From: Pseudomonadales bacterium
GTDB lineage: Bacteria; Pseudomonadota; Gammaproteobacteria; Pseudomonadales; Azotimanducaceae
Length of the DNA: 64,000 nt
Direction: 5' to 3'
NCBI GenBank assembly: GCA_019090615.1
Contig: JAHRVQ010000018.1
Location: forward strand, 1 to 64,000
The notes under the pieces are model-generated. The model did not search any database, had not been told where the DNA came from, and saw only the letters and a program-made list of their open reading frames with translations. Within the stretch, counting starts at the first letter, position 1. Each line of letters opens with the position of its first letter. Shown piece by piece: positions 29,108-38,176 of the stretch. The translations under genes and the position numbers were made by a program.

Positions 29108-29983
29108 ATGGAGCAGGTCAAAAGCAATATACAAACATTTGAAGTGGGTGATATTGAAGTAGTTAAAGTGCTGGACTTACTTGAGTCTATCAGTCCAAAA
29201 GTACTTTATGAGGACAAAGCGCGGAGCGCTTTTGATCCGCATCTTGATTGGCTACAGCCGCATTTTCTTGATGCTAAAAAAAGCATGTTGCTCAGTATTC
29301 ATAGTTTTGTGATTAAGACCCGACATCATAATATTCTTGTGGATACCTGCATCGGCAATCATAAAAGCGATTCAGGCTTTCCGCAATGGAATGATCGTAA
29401 TGGTAACTATTTGGCCGAGCTGGTCGCGGCTGATTGCCGGCCGGAGGATATTGACTATGTTTTTTGTACCCATATGCATGTGGATCACACCGGCTGGAAT
29501 ACCCAATTAAAAGACGGCCGCTGGGTGCCCACCTTTCCTAACGCAAAATATTTATTCAACGAACGCGAATGGGCTTGTTGGAAAGATGCTGAAAGCAAGC
29601 ATGATCGGGCTGTTATTGAGCAAAATATAATGCCCATTATTGAAGCGGGCCAGGTGCAATGGGTAGATAATGAATGGAGTATTGATGACCAGGTTTCATT
29701 GGTGCCGACACCCGGCCATACCCCAGGGCATTGCAGCGTGGCTTTAACTGGGGGGGAGAAAAAGGCCTTTATCACTGGTGATATGATGATTCACCCCGTG
29801 CAGATTGCGGAGCCTCAGTGGCAACAAAGTGCAGACAATGATAAGGCTCTGGCCATTAAAACCAGAACCGGGTTTGTCGAAGATCATTGCGATCGAGACA
29901 TTATGATTTTAGGCACGCATTTTAATACCCCAACGGGCGTATATATTATCGAACAAAAAGGCCAGCGGCGAATTAGCTTTTGA
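29108..29983 (+). CDS. MBL-fold metallo-hydrolase
   Basis: 291 residues. The zinc motif THMHVDH gives His122, His124, Asp126 and His127; further ligands are in PTPGHTPGH, ITGDMM and GTHF. It resembles lactonase/thiolesterase-type MBL hydrolases, which would fit ester, lactone or CoA-thioester hydrolysis in catabolism. It is clearly paralogous to the gene at 45571-46422. AGGAAAGAG precedes the start. Confidence 0.88.
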   Translation: MEQVKSNIQTFEVGDIEVVKVLDLLESISPKVLYEDKARSAFDPHLDWLQPHFLDAKKSMLLSIHSFVIKTRHHNILVDTCIGNHKSDSGFPQWNDRNGNYLAELVAADCRPEDIDYVFCTHMHVDHTGWNTQLKDGRWVPTFPNAKYLFNEREWACWKDAESKHDRAVIEQNIMPIIEAGQVQWVDNEWSIDDQVSLVPTPGHTPGHCSVALTGGEKKAFITGDMMIHPVQIAEPQWQQSADNDKALAIKTRTGFVEDHCDRDIMILGTHFNTPTGVYIIEQKGQRRISF

Positions 29984-30468
29984 TGCCCCTGCTTTAGATA
30001 CTCCTGGAAGCCCTTACTGGCAGTGTGGCTGTATTCAATGTGCAATTTCCAGATCAGAGTCCGCATTAGTAAACGTTGCTAATAGGCGTGGATCATAGAT
30101 ACCGCTTAGCCAGATAAGTGCTGTGATGGGGCGGTATGGGTTTAATTTGTCTTGTTATATCTATTCAAACGTGCTCTATTCCTGTTTGCTTATATTTTTG
30201 TTCGTTGTTCTTAGAATTGCGGTGCAGTGAACAGAGTCAGGCTTTGACTCTGTATTCTCGGTTCATTTATTAAAAAATCGGATCGAGCTGGAACTTAAAT
30301 AGAATTTTATATTGCACCTCAACTTTCAACGTATTTAAATTTCAGCGTATATTGAAACTTAATTTAGACAACGTACCGAATCGAATTAGACAAGTTTTAT
30401 TAAATCTATCTTTTTTATTATTAATGTATGAATAGCAGGGGTTTTGGATGGCCTCAGGAGAACTATAA
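29984..30468. other. AT-rich intergenic region
   Basis: 485 bases between two plus-strand genes. It contains a 9-bp perfect hairpin (30231-30253) and AT-rich sequence before the amidohydrolase gene, probably its promoter. No gene of its own was recognised. Confidence 0.5.
30231..30253. terminator. Hairpin ACAGAGTCA/TGACTCTGT
   Basis: Perfect 9-bp arms with a 5-base loop, about 250 bases after the MBL gene. There is no U-run after it, so it may be a regulator site rather than a terminator. Confidence 0.4.
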
Positions 30469-32178
30469 ATGACTTATGATATCGTGATCAAAAATGGCAC
30501 GGTTATTGACGGCACCGGTAGTACAAGGTTTAGCGCAGACATCGGTATTGTTGATGGCAAAATTAAAACTGTGGGTAAAATTGATGCAGATGCCAAAGAA
30601 ATAATTGATGCCAGTGGGCAGATTGTATCGCCTGGATTTATTGATGGTCATACCCATATGGATGCGCAGGTTTCCTGGGATCCATTAGGAACATGCTCAG
30701 TGTGGCATGGTATTACAACCGTAGTGATGGGTAATTGTGGTTTTAGCCTTGCACCCTGCGCCGTGGAAGACAAACTGATGGTAATGCGAAACCTGGAACG
30801 CGCAGAGGATATAGCGCCTGAAGCAATGGAGGCCGGCATAGACTGGACCTGGACTACTTTTCCAGAATACCTTGAAAGTGTAGAAAACCTGCCCAAAGGG
30901 ATTAACTATAGTGCTTATATTGGTCACTCTGCGCTAAGAACCTATACCATGGGTGAGCGTGCTTTCACTGACACTGCTACAGCTGAAGACCTTGCAGCCA
31001 TGAAGAAAGAATTAACCGATTCAATTAACGCTGGTGCAATGGGCTTTTCAACTTCCAGAACCCGAAATCATCAAACACCTGATGGTGATCCAGTGGCGAG
31101 TCGATTGGCAACCTGGGACGAGGTCAGGGAACTAGTGGGCGTCATGGGCGAGTTAGGTGCTGGTATTTTTGAAATTGCAGGCGAAGATACGCCCAGAGCA
31201 CCTGAAGCGCAGCGAGAGTATCATGAGCGTTTGAAAGACCTGGCCGTTGATACCGGTGTGCCAGTCACCTGGGGTATGTTTAGCAGTCGACGGGCTCCAG
31301 AAATTTGGCCTCCATATTTTGATTTGTTAAATGAAACAGCTGAGGCAGGCGGTACCATGTTCGCTCAGGTACATAGCCGAGCGTTAAATTCGTTGATGTC
31401 GTTCGAGACCACGATGCCGTTTGACAAATTCCCAGTATGGAAAGAATTACGTGCCAAACCGTTGGCTGAACAGAAGAAACTGTTACGTGATCCGGAAATG
31501 CGCACTAAATTAATTGAATCCGCAAATGCGGGTAATCCAAATGCACCTCGTGCTGTCGGCGTCGAAGCTTCACGTAAACCTGCCTACAAGTGGTTGGCTG
31601 TTATGGATACTATTGATGGAGACCATCCGTCTGTACATGATCTGGCTGAAGAGCGTGGTTGTGATCCGGTGGAAGTGATTATCGATGAAGCGCTTAAACA
31701 TGATTTTAAGGTGTTTTTCCGTCAGCCCATTGCTAACGAAGATCAGGATCATGTATTAGAAATGATGAAGCATCCACGTTCTGTGGTGACCTTCTCTGAT
31801 TCGGGTGCGCATGTTTCTCAAATAATGGACTCAAGTCTACAAACTCACGTCCTGGCCCACTGGGTCCGAGAGAAAGGCGAGCTGGACCTTGAAACCGCTG
31901 TAAATATGCTAACCAAACAGCCAGCTGAAGCCTGGGGTTTTAAAGACCGTGGTCAAATTAAAGAAGGCCTGGCGGCTGATATTATTATTTTCGATCCAGA
32001 TACTATTGCGCCTTCAATGCCGGAAGTTAAACATGACTTGCCTGCTAGCGCGATTCGTCTGGTGCAGAAAGCAGAAGGCATTAGTTCCACCATTGTTAAT
32101 GGAGAAGTGTTAATGCGTAATGGTGATCATACGGGTGTTTATCCTGGCAAACTGCTTCGTGGGCCACTCGCGCAGTAA
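30469..32178 (+). CDS. Amidohydrolase of the N-acyl-D-amino-acid deacylase type
   Basis: 569 residues. N-terminal beta sandwich, then the metal site PGFIDGHTHMD (His61, His63), the bridging-type Cys90 in VMGNCGF, and the catalytic Asp in TFSDSGAH. This is the amidohydrolase-3/D-aminoacylase family; the true substrate may be another cyclic or linear amide or ester. A paralogue of similar length sits at 58977-60665. AGGAG lies 8 bases before the ATG. It is followed by a rho-independent terminator. Confidence 0.87.
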   Translation: MTYDIVIKNGTVIDGTGSTRFSADIGIVDGKIKTVGKIDADAKEIIDASGQIVSPGFIDGHTHMDAQVSWDPLGTCSVWHGITTVVMGNCGFSLAPCAVEDKLMVMRNLERAEDIAPEAMEAGIDWTWTTFPEYLESVENLPKGINYSAYIGHSALRTYTMGERAFTDTATAEDLAAMKKELTDSINAGAMGFSTSRTRNHQTPDGDPVASRLATWDEVRELVGVMGELGAGIFEIAGEDTPRAPEAQREYHERLKDLAVDTGVPVTWGMFSSRRAPEIWPPYFDLLNETAEAGGTMFAQVHSRALNSLMSFETTMPFDKFPVWKELRAKPLAEQKKLLRDPEMRTKLIESANAGNPNAPRAVGVEASRKPAYKWLAVMDTIDGDHPSVHDLAEERGCDPVEVIIDEALKHDFKVFFRQPIANEDQDHVLEMMKHPRSVVTFSDSGAHVSQIMDSSLQTHVLAHWVREKGELDLETAVNMLTKQPAEAWGFKDRGQIKEGLAADIIIFDPDTIAPSMPEVKHDLPASAIRLVQKAEGISSTIVNGEVLMRNGDHTGVYPGKLLRGPLAQ

Positions 32179-32232
32179 CTGTTGGTCTGATATAGAAAAA
32201 ATGTCACTATTTTAAACCTGGTGGCAGGAATA

Positions 32233-32270
32233 AAAGCGCAGCAGCCCTAAGGGTTGGTGCGTTTTTTTTT
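32233..32270 (+). terminator. Rho-independent terminator
   Basis: GCGCAGCAGCCC-TAA-GGGTTGGTGCG followed by nine T. The stem has one mismatch and one G-T pair. It ends the amidohydrolase transcript. Confidence 0.85.
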
Positions 32271-32379
32271 GGCTGTCTGTTAAGAACCGCTCAGGGCTGT
32301 CTGTTAAGAGCCGCTCAAGGCTGTTTATTCGAGCCGCTCATGGCTGTTTATTCGAGCCGCTCAGGGCTGTTGTTAGCCG
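32271..32379. repeat. 23-24-bp tandem repeat array, about 4.5 copies
   Basis: Units of the type GGCTGTTTATTCGAGCCGCT plus CA, joined by a single variable base, start at 32271, 32295, 32319, 32342 and 32365 (partial). No spacers, so not CRISPR. The core CCGCTCAGGGCTG is shared with repeats at 34.8 and 36.2 kb. The rest of the gap to 32484 holds the start region of the alcohol dehydrogenase gene. Confidence 0.9.
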
Positions 32380-32484
32380 TGGATATGTTATGGGCTATTG
32401 CTTCGTGGATTGCTTCATGCTCATAATGGCTGGGATTACATTAATCTAGAAACCGATATACAACGGACCATATAAGGAGCTGAG

Positions 32485-33585
32485 ATGAAAATAAAAGCGG
32501 CCGTAATGCGAGAGCTCGGTGGCACCTTGACCATTGAAGAACTGGAAATTGCCCCTCCGAAAGAAAATGAAGTGCTGATTAAAACAACCGCAAGTGGCAT
32601 TTGTCATAGCGATTATTCTGTCTTGAATGGCGTGTTGAAGTCGCCATTACCAGTAGTTTTAGGCCATGAAGGCGCAGGTATAGTTGAGCAGGTTGGGCCA
32701 GGTGTAACCAATGTGAAGCCGGGTGATCATGTGCTAGTTTCGCTATCACCTAGTTGCGGCAAGTGTCCTATGTGCCTTGAAGAACGTGAATATCTATGTA
32801 TGGAAATGTCGCAGGCTTCGAGTTGGGCAACCATGATGGATGGTACAACCCGGTTGAGTAAGGACGGTGAAGAAATCCGTCAGTTATGTGCGGTGGCATC
32901 TTTTGCAGAAAAAATGGTGGTGCCAGCAGGATGTGCAATCAAGGTACGTGATGATGCGCCATTGGATACTTGTTGTTTAATTGGTTGTGGTGTGACAACG
33001 GGTACTGGCGCAGCTGTTAATACTGCGGATATTAAAGAAGGCAATGGTGTTGCTGTGATTGGTTGTGGTGGCGTTGGTTTGTCAATATTGCAGGGAGCAC
33101 GTATCAAGGGCGCTAACCCATTGATCGCAGTTGATCCAGTGGCTGAAAAACGCGAACTGGCGATGAGCCTCGGCGCAACCCATACAATTGACCCTTTTAA
33201 CGAAAACCTTAAAGGCAGGATAAAAGAAATCACGGGTAAGGGGGTCCATTTCTCTTTTGAGGCGTTAGGTTCCATGAAAACTATTGATGATGCTTACTCC
33301 ATCCTGCGCCCAACTGGCGAGGCAATTATAGTTGGCGTGCCTAACCTTAAAGAAAAATATGAGCTGCCAGTTCATAACTTGTTCGCAGAAAAAGAATTGC
33401 GCGGTTCAATTTATGGTTCATCAAGGCCGAAACGGGATCTACCACTTTTTGTTGACTGGTACATGAATGGCGATTTGAAACTGGATGAAATGATCACTAA
33501 ACGCATTGTCCTGGAAGATGTTAATCAGGCCTTTGAAGAAATGGGTCGTGGTGAAGGTGCACGCACAGTGATTATGTTTGATTGA
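32485..33585 (+). CDS. Zinc-dependent alcohol dehydrogenase (class III/NDMA-type-like)
   Basis: 366 residues of the medium-chain family. Catalytic zinc ligands Cys40, His61 and Cys168 and structural zinc Cys91, Cys94, Cys97 and Cys105 are all present; the NAD site GCGGVGLS is intact. The sequence style ([15 protein letters not shown], ending [13 protein letters not shown]) is like the long-chain or NDMA-dependent alcohol dehydrogenases common in Actinobacteria. It would oxidise an alcohol intermediate. AAGGAG precedes the start. A close paralogue follows 33 bases later. Confidence 0.88.
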   Translation: MKIKAAVMRELGGTLTIEELEIAPPKENEVLIKTTASGICHSDYSVLNGVLKSPLPVVLGHEGAGIVEQVGPGVTNVKPGDHVLVSLSPSCGKCPMCLEEREYLCMEMSQASSWATMMDGTTRLSKDGEEIRQLCAVASFAEKMVVPAGCAIKVRDDAPLDTCCLIGCGVTTGTGAAVNTADIKEGNGVAVIGCGGVGLSILQGARIKGANPLIAVDPVAEKRELAMSLGATHTIDPFNENLKGRIKEITGKGVHFSFEALGSMKTIDDAYSILRPTGEAIIVGVPNLKEKYELPVHNLFAEKELRGSIYGSSRPKRDLPLFVDWYMNGDLKLDEMITKRIVLEDVNQAFEEMGRGEGARTVIMFD

Positions 33586-33618
33586 TCTGGTGATCAAAAG
33601 CCAGCAGGAGGAAAGGTG

Positions 33619-34725
33619 ATGAAGACTAAAGCAGCAGTAATGTTTGAGGCTAAACAGCCGTTAGAAATTGAAGAATTTGATCTTGAAGGCCCAAAACAGG
33701 GTGAAGTGTTAATTAGATATACCGCGAGTGGAATTTGCCATAGTGATTATTCCATTTTGCATGGCGTAATGGGCGGGCGAAGCCCTATGATCCTTGGTCA
33801 TGAAGGGGCAGGTATTGTTCAGGAAGTGGGCCCAGGGGTGACGGACCTTAAGGAAGGCGATCATGTGATTGCTGTATTAACCCCGACCTGTGGTGAGTGT
33901 GTCATGTGTCTGGAAGATAAGCCTTATATGTGTAGTCAAATGGCCCGCCTGATGGGTGGTTGCCGGATGTTGGACGGCACTACGCGGTTTAGTAAAAATG
34001 GTAAACCAGTTTTCCATATGGCGGCATTGGGGACCTTCTCAGAATATTCTGTAGTACAGGCCGGTTCGTTAGTTAAGGTTGGGCATAATGCGCCGCTCGA
34101 AACTGTGTGCCTGGTAGGTTGTGGTGTGACAACTGGAGTTGGTGCTGCGGTGAATACAGCCAGTGTCCATAAAGGCGCAAGTGTGGCAGTAATTGGTTGT
34201 GGTGGCGTGGGTTTGTCTATCATTCAGGGCGCGAGAATTAACGGTGCGAGTATGATTATTGCTGTTGACCCTGTGCCTGAAAAGAGAGAGTTGGCGATGT
34301 CGTTGGGTGCAACCCACGGTGTTGACCCCTTTGCGGAAGGCGGCCCGATTAAGCAGGTTAAAGCCATGAGCCCAAATAAACTCGGGGTCGATTATGCTTT
34401 TGAAGCCCTTGGTCGTGTAGATACCACTGAGCAGACCTGGGGTATGTTACGCCCAGCTGGTCGAGCTATCATTGTCGGGATGACTAATCAGAGTGAAAAA
34501 ATCAAGTTGAGTGCGGCGGGTCTATTTGGTGAAAAACGTATTAAGGGGTCCGGTTATGGTTCAGCATTGCCTAAACGTGATATTCCTCGGTTTGTAGACT
34601 GGTACTTATCGGGTGAATTAAAGCTCGATGAAATGATTACTAAAAAAATTAAGCTTGAAGATGTTAACCAGGCATTTGATGAGATGGGTCGCGGCGAAGG
34701 TGCGCGATCGGTCATAGTTTTTTAA
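33619..34725 (+). CDS. Second zinc-dependent alcohol dehydrogenase
   Basis: 368 residues, clearly a tandem paralogue of the preceding gene with zinc ligands at the same positions (Cys40, His61, Cys91, Cys94, Cys97, Cys105). ATG 33619 is preferred over GTG 33616 because AGGAGG (33605-33610) is then 8 bases away. Divergence in the substrate region (MARLMGGCRMLDG against [13 protein letters not shown]) suggests a different substrate or an oligomer of both. Its stop codon lies inside a 14-bp tandem repeat. Confidence 0.88.
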   Translation: MKTKAAVMFEAKQPLEIEEFDLEGPKQGEVLIRYTASGICHSDYSILHGVMGGRSPMILGHEGAGIVQEVGPGVTDLKEGDHVIAVLTPTCGECVMCLEDKPYMCSQMARLMGGCRMLDGTTRFSKNGKPVFHMAALGTFSEYSVVQAGSLVKVGHNAPLETVCLVGCGVTTGVGAAVNTASVHKGASVAVIGCGGVGLSIIQGARINGASMIIAVDPVPEKRELAMSLGATHGVDPFAEGGPIKQVKAMSPNKLGVDYAFEALGRVDTTEQTWGMLRPAGRAIIVGMTNQSEKIKLSAAGLFGEKRIKGSGYGSALPKRDIPRFVDWYLSGELKLDEMITKKIKLEDVNQAFDEMGRGEGARSVIVF

Positions 34726-34754
34726 GCATAGTTTTATAAGCATAGTTTTTTAAG
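34713..34754. repeat. 14-bp tandem repeat across a stop codon
   Basis: CATAGTTTTTTAAG, CATAGTTTTATAAG and CATAGTTTTTTAAG run end to end. The TAA of the second alcohol dehydrogenase is inside the first unit. Confidence 0.92.
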
Positions 34755-34776
34755 CAAAATTTTAGTGCTTGAATGA

Positions 34777-34818
34777 GGAATAAAAAACAACACCCTGGCA
34801 GGTGTTGTTTTTTATTCC
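34777..34818. terminator. Bidirectional terminator, 18-bp perfect stem
   Basis: GGAATAAAAAACAACACC and its exact reverse complement are separated by CTGGCA. A/T runs on both flanks make it work for both the alcohol dehydrogenase (plus) and the cupin (minus) genes that converge here. Confidence 0.93.
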
Positions 34819-34873
34819 GCTGAGGGCTTTTTATCCAGCCGAGGGCTCTTTATTCGCTGAAGGCTCTTTAAAC
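34819..34873. repeat. 18-19-bp tandem repeat at cupin gene 3' end
   Basis: Three units (34819-34837, 34838-34855, 34856-34873) of the type GCTGAAGGCTCTTTAAAC. Two are translated as the in-frame tail KEPSANKEPSAG; the outermost unit contains the stop codon and carries one extra base, which shifts the frame. Confidence 0.85.
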
Positions 34874-35175
34874 TCCACAAGTATGGCGCGGAATTCGTTA
34901 CCCAGGTTAACGGCTGTTTCCAGTTGGCCGCCGGGGACGAACAGCGCTTCTCGCGGTTTGGGGCTAAACGAAAAAGTTTTGTCGGCTGCTGTAGGTTGCT
35001 CGTCGTGAATAGTGACATCCATTGGTCCGTCGCCAGTAATATTTAGTAAAAAATAGTCATTTTCATGTTTGTGTTTTGGAATCTCGCCACCTTCTGGGAC
35101 CACCTGATTCCAGACTCGAACATGATCGTCTTCATAGATGACGGTTGTGGCGATGGGATTATGGCTATCTGGCAT
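34831..35175 (-). CDS. Cupin-domain protein
   Basis: 114 residues from the ATG at 35175, preferred because CGGAG lies about 7 bases upstream; a longer frame starts at 35229. Cupin motif 1 residues IPKHKHENDYF give likely metal-binding His; motif 2 is GGQLETAVNLG without a clear His. The C-terminal tail is a tandem repeat product. Function unknown; possibly a small dioxygenase or isomerase in the pathway. Confidence 0.72.
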   Translation of the reverse strand: MPDSHNPIATTVIYEDDHVRVWNQVVPEGGEIPKHKHENDYFLLNITGDGPMDVTIHDEQPTAADKTFSFSPKPREALFVPGGQLETAVNLGNEFRAILVEFKEPSANKEPSAG

Positions 35176-35410
35176 AATTTGCTCCGGGAGTGTTAAGCTT
35201 TTAGTTGAGTGAGTCACTAAGTTCTGCATTAGGTGGTTTGTTAAGTAAACAGGCTCTCAGGTGATAAAAATTGTAAGGACCAGCCTCCAGATATGATATT
35301 ACGATAATCTGTGTGCATAGTAAGCCTAATTGTCAGCGATCTTAGCGCAAGAGCTTAAAGTTAATAGAATAGTTATATTGAAAAAGTACTGCTATACAAA
35401 AGGATACCTT

Positions 35411-36193
35411 ATGACAACTAAGCCCGATAGCGGCAAACAAAGCGGTTTGATATTAGAGATAGAGGGTGGCTGCGCAACTATCACGTTGAATCGGCCAGAG
35501 CGACATAACGCGTTATCTCAGCAGGATATGGATGATTTATGCGAAACCCTCGAAGTGGTGAATGCCAATGTTGAACTAAGGGTATTGATATTGACCGGAA
35601 CTGGCGAAAAATCATTTTGCTCTGGTGCTTTTCTGGGTGACCTTGCTGATCGAAAGTTCAAAGGGGACCCGTTGCAGAGGCTGGCTGAAACCCTCGAGAA
35701 TATGCGTCTCATTACGATATGTGCATTTAATGGCAGTGTTTATGGTGGTGGTGTTGAAGTGAGCCTTTGCTGTGATTTTAGAATTGGTGTTGAAGGGATG
35801 CGGATGTTTGTGCCACCGGCAAGGTTAGGTATTCATTATCCTGAGAAGGGTTTGCAGCGTTTTATTTCAAGGTTGGGCCTTGGGGTAACAAAAAGAATCC
35901 TGCTAGCCATAGAGACTTTTCAAAGCCATACCCTGGTTGATATAGGTTTTGTTGATTATTTGGTGCAGCGGGATAATTTACAGGAGCGAAGCCATAAACT
36001 GGCCGCAGAGCTTATGCAACTGGCGCCCTTGTCACTGGAAACGATGAAAGCAACCTTAAATGAAATTGCCAGAGGGGAAGTTGATGCCGACAAGGTACGA
36101 TCAAGAATTAGCCTCTGTGCAAAATCGGTAGACCATCAGGAGGCGATGCGCGCTCGGGCGGAAAAACGCCCCGCTGTTTTCACGCGCCAATAG
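35411..36193 (+). CDS. Enoyl-CoA hydratase/isomerase family protein
   Basis: 260 residues of the crotonase fold; ATG 35411 has AAGGA 7 bases upstream, whereas the upstream in-frame ATG at 35330 does not. The oxyanion-hole segments CSGAFLGDL and YGGGVEVSL are present and Glu116 matches the first catalytic Glu of hydratases. The second catalytic Glu is not seen: the usual FGxPE segment reads FVPPAR, so a plain hydratase reaction is doubtful and an isomerase, hydrolase or ring-cleaving role is possible. Likely acts on CoA intermediates of the cluster. Confidence 0.85.
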   Translation: MTTKPDSGKQSGLILEIEGGCATITLNRPERHNALSQQDMDDLCETLEVVNANVELRVLILTGTGEKSFCSGAFLGDLADRKFKGDPLQRLAETLENMRLITICAFNGSVYGGGVEVSLCCDFRIGVEGMRMFVPPARLGIHYPEKGLQRFISRLGLGVTKRILLAIETFQSHTLVDIGFVDYLVQRDNLQERSHKLAAELMQLAPLSLETMKATLNEIARGEVDADKVRSRISLCAKSVDHQEAMRARAEKRPAVFTRQ

Positions 36194-36210
36194 CGGGTTG
36201 GTTGTTTATA

Positions 36211-36254
36211 AGCGCAGGGCTGTTTATATAGAACCGCTCAGGGCTGTTATATAA
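36211..36254. repeat. About 22-bp tandem duplication after the crotonase gene
   Basis: GCGCAGGGCTGTTTATATAG is followed by CGCTCAGGGCTGTTATATA. The core matches the arrays at 32.3 and 34.8 kb. Confidence 0.75.
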
Positions 36255-36358
36255 AATGCCGAGGAAGGTGATGGAGGTTGGTATTGAGATACAGGATTTT
36301 GTCGTACTAACAGGTTGCAATTAATGTTAATGGCGTTGAATGACGGAAGATCGAAATT

Positions 36359-36772
36359 ATGACAATAGCTGATGAAATTGGGTTTTATAACGACGTTTTT
36401 TATCAAGCCTTTCTCGATCGGGATATGGAATCGATGACGGAGCTTTGGGGTAAAGACGGGGCGTTGTTGTGTATTCATCCTGGAGGTGTAGCGATAACAG
36501 ACCGCGTTGATATTTTGGAAAGTTGGGCGCATATCCTGGAGAGTGATAATTGCCCCCAGATCTTACATAAGACGGATCAGCTGGTTAGTTTTGGTGATCT
36601 AATGTTAATGACTTGTTTTGAATGGGCAGAAAGTCAGCCAGACAATGTCTTGTTGGTCACTAATGGTTTTATTAAGCAGTCTGGTATCTACAAAATGGTC
36701 ATGCATCAGGCCGGGCCCAGTGCAATATCCGCCCTGGATGTAGAAGAAGAGTTGTTCGAGCCACGGCATTAA
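36359..36772 (+). CDS. NTF2-like/SnoaL-like small protein
   Basis: 137 residues with the cone-shaped NTF2 fold pattern (helical N-terminus DVFYQAFLDRDMESMTELW, then beta strands VSFGDLMLMTCFEW and MVMHQAGPSA). The family includes ketosteroid isomerase-like and polyketide cyclase enzymes and many proteins of unknown activity. Typical catalytic Asp pairs are not obvious. A possible isomerase or hydratase of the pathway. Confidence 0.7.
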   Translation: MTIADEIGFYNDVFYQAFLDRDMESMTELWGKDGALLCIHPGGVAITDRVDILESWAHILESDNCPQILHKTDQLVSFGDLMLMTCFEWAESQPDNVLLVTNGFIKQSGIYKMVMHQAGPSAISALDVEEELFEPRH

Positions 36773-36809
36773 CCTGAATGCCTGTACAGCTTGAAAAACA
36801 CCGCTTGCG

Positions 36810-36853
36810 ACAAACCCCGTAGCACATTTGTGGCAATAGAAGTCGGGGTTTGT
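36810..36853. terminator. Inverted repeat between convergent genes
   Basis: ACAAACCCCG (36810-36819) and CGGGGTTTGT (36844-36853) with a 24-base loop. A second hairpin, TCGCCATT/AATGGCGA, lies at 36891-36915, adjacent to the end of the LLM gene. Neither has a long T-run. Confidence 0.5.
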
Positions 36854-36923
36854 GGCAACAGTTAGCAGGCAAAACTAATAGGTAAATTAGTCGCCATTCT
36901 GTAGCAAAATGGCGAAGTGAAGT

Positions 36924-37928
36924 TTAAGAAGCGAGCTGTTTAACGAGCTCAGCGCGTTGTTCACGGGGAGCGTAGCTAAAGTTAATGGTTATACGGTCAA
37001 CCAGGCCGGTATAACGTTCTTTAATCTGTGGGATGATGGTGTCCGGTTCGCCAACTACGGCAAAGGTATTTAGGATGTCGTCATCAATTAAAGTCCCCAT
37101 TTCTGCCCACTCACCGCGTTTTGACATGGCATTAAGTTCGGGCTGCAGACGTTCCCAGCCATGGGTTTCGAGTACTCGGCGGTAAGCTGGGGTAGATGAG
37201 TAGAAAGCTATTCGTTCGCGGATAGACTTGTCTGCTTTATTGAACTCTTCTTCTGTTTGGCCTGAAACTACAAATACTGGGTAGGATAGTTCAAAGTCAG
37301 ATCGACTCAGGCCACGATTGGCAAGGCCTTTTTCTATTATTGGCAGGGTTTGTTCTTTTAAGTACTTGGTGGAGGTGAGCGGGTGTACCAACATACCTTC
37401 GCAGAGATCAGCGGCCACTTCGGTCATTAATGGGCCTACTGCGGCAATGAATACTCGAGGTGCGCCATGGGGTGTTACTGTTGGCGTGAACACTGGGGTC
37501 ATCAAAGTGTGGGAATAAAATTCGCCACGGAAATTCAATTTTTCGCCGTCATACCAGTTGGCCCAGATAGCGCGCATTGCCATGATCATTTCGCGCATCC
37601 TCGCTGCCGGTTTGGACCAGGGCATAGAAAACCGTTTTTCGATATGGGCCTGTACCTGTGAACCTAGTCCCAGAATAAATCTGCCCTGCGAGTAGGCATT
37701 TAAATCGTTACCTATTGCCGCAATATTCATTGGGTTACGGGCAAAAGCAACCGCAATTGCAGTGATCAGATCGATATCCTGGCTGTGCTCAGCGGCTAAT
37801 GCCAAAGGCAGGAAAGGGTCGTGGCCCGTTTCGATTGATTGTGCGCCGTTAAAGCCAGACTGCTCAAGATAACCAATCCGATCCGTAACCTTGTTCATAC
37901 CAATGGGTAATTCGCCATCTACTTTCAT
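36924..37928 (-). CDS. LLM-class flavin/F420-dependent oxidoreductase
   Basis: 334 residues of the luciferase-like monooxygenase TIM barrel (AFARNPMNIAAIGNDLNAYSQGRF-type core and GLGSQVQAHIEKRF). It resembles the TIGR03617 group, usually described as F420-dependent and mostly known from Actinobacteria. In a gammaproteobacterium FMN may be used instead; this is undecided. AGGAAG lies 7 bases before the ATG. Likely an oxygenation or reduction step of the pathway. Confidence 0.83.
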   Translation of the reverse strand: MKVDGELPIGMNKVTDRIGYLEQSGFNGAQSIETGHDPFLPLALAAEHSQDIDLITAIAVAFARNPMNIAAIGNDLNAYSQGRFILGLGSQVQAHIEKRFSMPWSKPAARMREMIMAMRAIWANWYDGEKLNFRGEFYSHTLMTPVFTPTVTPHGAPRVFIAAVGPLMTEVAADLCEGMLVHPLTSTKYLKEQTLPIIEKGLANRGLSRSDFELSYPVFVVSGQTEEEFNKADKSIRERIAFYSSTPAYRRVLETHGWERLQPELNAMSKRGEWAEMGTLIDDDILNTFAVVGEPDTIIPQIKERYTGLVDRITINFSYAPREQRAELVKQLAS

Positions 37929-37960
37929 TTTTTTGCTTCCTGGTGAGTGCCTGAATTAAT

Positions 37961-37992
37961 GTTGTTGTCTGGAGCTGTTGCTGTCTGGAACT
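37961..37992. repeat. 16-bp tandem duplication
   Basis: GTTGTTGTCTGGAGCT followed by GTTGCTGTCTGGAACT in the leader between two divergent genes. Confidence 0.8.
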
Positions 37993-38176
37993 AATGGCAT
38001 GAATTGTACAAATATCCCCGCTTGAACACAGCAGAAACTTACTAGTTTGGCTAGATGTTGGTGAAAAGTAGGTGAGTTATGAGGCAGCTATGGCATAGTA
38101 AAGCTAATAAGGGCAGTGATGCTAAGGTTTTAAACCTGAAAAACAGGTCTGACTGAATTAATCGATGGGAACTGGA

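Noticed and set aside
32271-32379. Tandem array considered as CRISPR
   Set aside because: Units are directly adjacent with no variable spacers and no cas genes nearby; the same holds for 40776-40850.
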